NCBI GenBank assembly: GCA_964036045.1 | Contig: OZ038378.1 | Span: forward strand, 186,533,128 to 186,597,127 | DNA length: 64,000 nucleotides | Reading direction: 5' to 3' | Source: Eutreptiella sp. 'Long Island Sound 2002' | Taxonomy: Eukaryota; Euglenozoa; Euglenophyceae; Eutreptiales; Eutreptiaceae | Part shown: in pieces, positions 62,582 to 64,000 of the stretch | How the letters are laid out: each line of letters begins with the position of its first letter | Position numbering within the stretch: the first letter of the stretch is position 1 | Translations under genes and position numbers: made by a program | Notes under the pieces: generated by a model | Told to the model about the DNA's origin: nothing | The model's input: the letters and a program-made list of their open reading frames with translations, nothing else | Databases searched by the model: none

Positions 62582-64000
62582 AGGAGCCCCCACGGGAGTG
62601 GGACCTCGGAGGTCTCTTCCCCGAAAATCAGTGGAATCCCTGAGAAGGCGAAGGCACATCGGGTGCCGAAGAAAGCTCCGGAAGAGCCAAAACCACTGAG
62701 TTTCGCCACTCCCAACCCCTGGAGCGCCCTGCCAAGGGATTTACATGTGGGAACGGGACATGGCAAGAAGGAAGGAGCGACCACGGATAGCCCCGTGGAC
62801 GGGCAGGACCAACCCAAGATCTACACCATCCGTGACCATACCCTTGAAGTCCTGATGCACCCGGTCGTGCTAGAGTTGCATGCCGTGAGAGTCGTCCATA
62901 CACCTCATGGCGACGAGCGGCAGTTGCACTTGAAGGTGCGTGTACGGTGCGGACGAGAGGAGAAGGTGGTGGATGTGTTGGTGGATACGGATGCCCAGGT
63001 GAGCCTGGTCCGGAGAGGGTTGTTCAAGGAGGAATTCCTGCAGCCCAGCCGGAGACCGGTCCGCCTGAAGGTCGCCAATGGAGAGATCATGGGTGGTGGC
63101 ACCAATGAAGCCACCATCAGTATGGAATTCTGGGAGCATGAGCGCTTGAACCGCCCTGATCAGGCGAAGAGAAGCACTCTATCCGGGAACTTCTACGTGG
63201 CCGACATTACTGATTGGGATATGATCATGGGGTATGACTTCATGGTGGCGAATGCCATTGGAGCCCTTCCCCATCGTGCAACGCTGGTCCGGGAGGATGA
63301 TGAATGCCTCACATGGCTGTCCACGGACTATGCATGCGGATCATCCCAATGGAATGCTGAGGAAGAGGATCGGATCGTCCGAGCGGTGCAAGCTGTGGGT
63401 GCCAAGTCCAGAGGAGACCGCGGAGTTCAGCTCACGGAGTATGGAATGGCGCCGCAAGTGTACGACAGGATGATCCAGACGCTGGGAGCCGAAGCGCCCG
63501 AGACGGACGTCTTCGCTTCCCGGGATGCCCCACTTCTGCGGAAGTGTAGGAGGCATTGGCATCGAGGAGACTCAGCCTTGCACAGGCATTGGGGTTTGAA
63601 GGAGTGGGGACCCATGTATTGGCATGGCTCCCTGGACAATACCAGACGTACGGTGGAGAAGATCATCGCGGATAGGGCGAAGGGGATCCTGGTCATAACC
63701 GGCATAGGATCCACCCCATGTCCGCTGGAGGGTCTCAAGTCGACGCTGGACTCCATCACCCTGAACGAGATGTCATTCGGGCCAGAGGAGGAGTTGTTCA
63801 TCGACGCCAAGGGTGTATCAATGCCCTCCCCGGGTCAAGCGTGGGGTACCAAGGCTCTCCTGATGGATGGGGCGCAAGCCCAGCCCACGGGTGATGAAGC
63901 ACTCATCCGTAGGGTGGAGGCGGTGCCCATGAAGGTCATGTTTGAGCCCAAGGAGGGGACGGATCAGCCTATTGATGGTATGGACGTCCTGTCCCACGCT
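62582..64000 (+). CDS. pol: Protease and start of pol, in frame after the gag UAG (partial)
   Basis: Directly after the TAG the same frame stays open for 473 codons to the window edge. It holds a retropepsin-like fold: VDVLVDTDAQVSLVRRGLF at about 62972-63028, LKVANGEIMGGG, and the flap-distal WDMIMGYDFMVANAI, which matches the I-x-G-x-D-F block. The catalytic triplet is Asp-Thr-Asp instead of Asp-Thr/Ser-Gly, which would probably inactivate it. Further on, DVFASRDAPLLRKCRRHW, GDSALHRHWG and VEKIIADRAKGILVI resemble a conserved segment of algal retroelement polyproteins; its function is unknown to me. No RT motif is reached before the window ends. Confidence 0.7.

Noticed and set aside
59471-64000. 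Possible RT domain in the right-hand element
   Set aside because: No RT motif is reached before the window ends; only gag, protease and a conserved segment of unknown role are visible.
1-64000. tRNA, rRNA, CRISPR arrays, bacterial operon signals, dinoflagellate spliced-leader sequence
   Set aside because: I looked for the characteristic words and repeat-spacer patterns by eye and found none.

Overview
The window looks like nuclear DNA of a repeat-rich eukaryote, most likely a unicellular alga or other marine protist. The reasons are two near-identical giant non-LTR retrotransposons, an LTR-type gag/pol element, EGF/thrombospondin/Ser-Pro-rich surface-protein coding, interstitial CCCTAA telomere-type repeats, GT-AG intron-like sequence and many satellites. 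There are no bacterial operons, rRNAs or tRNAs that I can see. The retrotransposon gag style and the Ser-Pro-rich spacers recall dinoflagellates or prasinophyte green algae, but I could not find a dinoflagellate spliced leader and I do not assign a species. Base composition is strongly patchy: the big LINEs are C-rich on the + strand, the first 5 kb is G/T-rich, and 54.2-59.4 kb is AT-rich.

Layout. (1) 1-5.4 kb: non-coding satellite DNA, with a diverged 0.7-kb duplication, a 64-bp minisatellite, a 65-bp minisatellite of about 42 units and an 84-bp repeat. (2) 5.4-7.5 kb and 26.67-27.0 kb: decayed reverse-transcriptase element(s), split by LINE copy A. (3) 7513-26654: LINE copy A, about 19.1 kb, flanked by a 17-bp target-site duplication (TSD). 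(4) 27.9-31.9 kb: one host-like gene for a secreted or type I membrane modular protein, with a damaged N-terminus. (5) 31.97-32.43 kb and 52.64-54.2 kb: a 1,057-bp tandem repeat carrying a hammerhead-ribozyme-like core, split by LINE copy B. (6) 32426-52638: LINE copy B, about 20.2 kb, with a 12-bp TSD. (7) 54.2-59.4 kb: AT-rich DNA with a SAM-domain relic and small repeats. (8) 59.5-64 kb: an LTR-type element with gag, an in-frame UAG, then protease and the start of pol, running off the window.

The LINE family has an unusual plan: a 5' array of about 211-bp monomers or 419-bp dimers; ORF1 (1,231 aa, CCCH and C2H2 zinc fingers, possible papain-fold cysteine peptidase region); ORF2 (about 2,227 aa, APE-type endonuclease, RT, RNase-H-like domain, CCHC finger, long novel C-terminus); ORF3 (410 aa, unknown); ORF4 (about 766 aa, low complexity, His-rich, conserved C-terminal domain); a 2.4-kb 3' UTR containing a stray 5' monomer; and a (TCAAACC)3 tail. 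The ORFs are 12 nt apart, 39 nt apart, and overlapping as TGATG, which suggests coupled translation from one transcript. Both copies share an in-frame UAG just before RT motif A.

The most striking object is an 883-bp insertion in ORF2 of copy B. It creates a 15-bp TSD ending in CAG, begins with GTAGGT, ends with a long pyrimidine tract plus CAG, and if spliced would restore ORF2 exactly: an introner-like element inside a retrotransposon.
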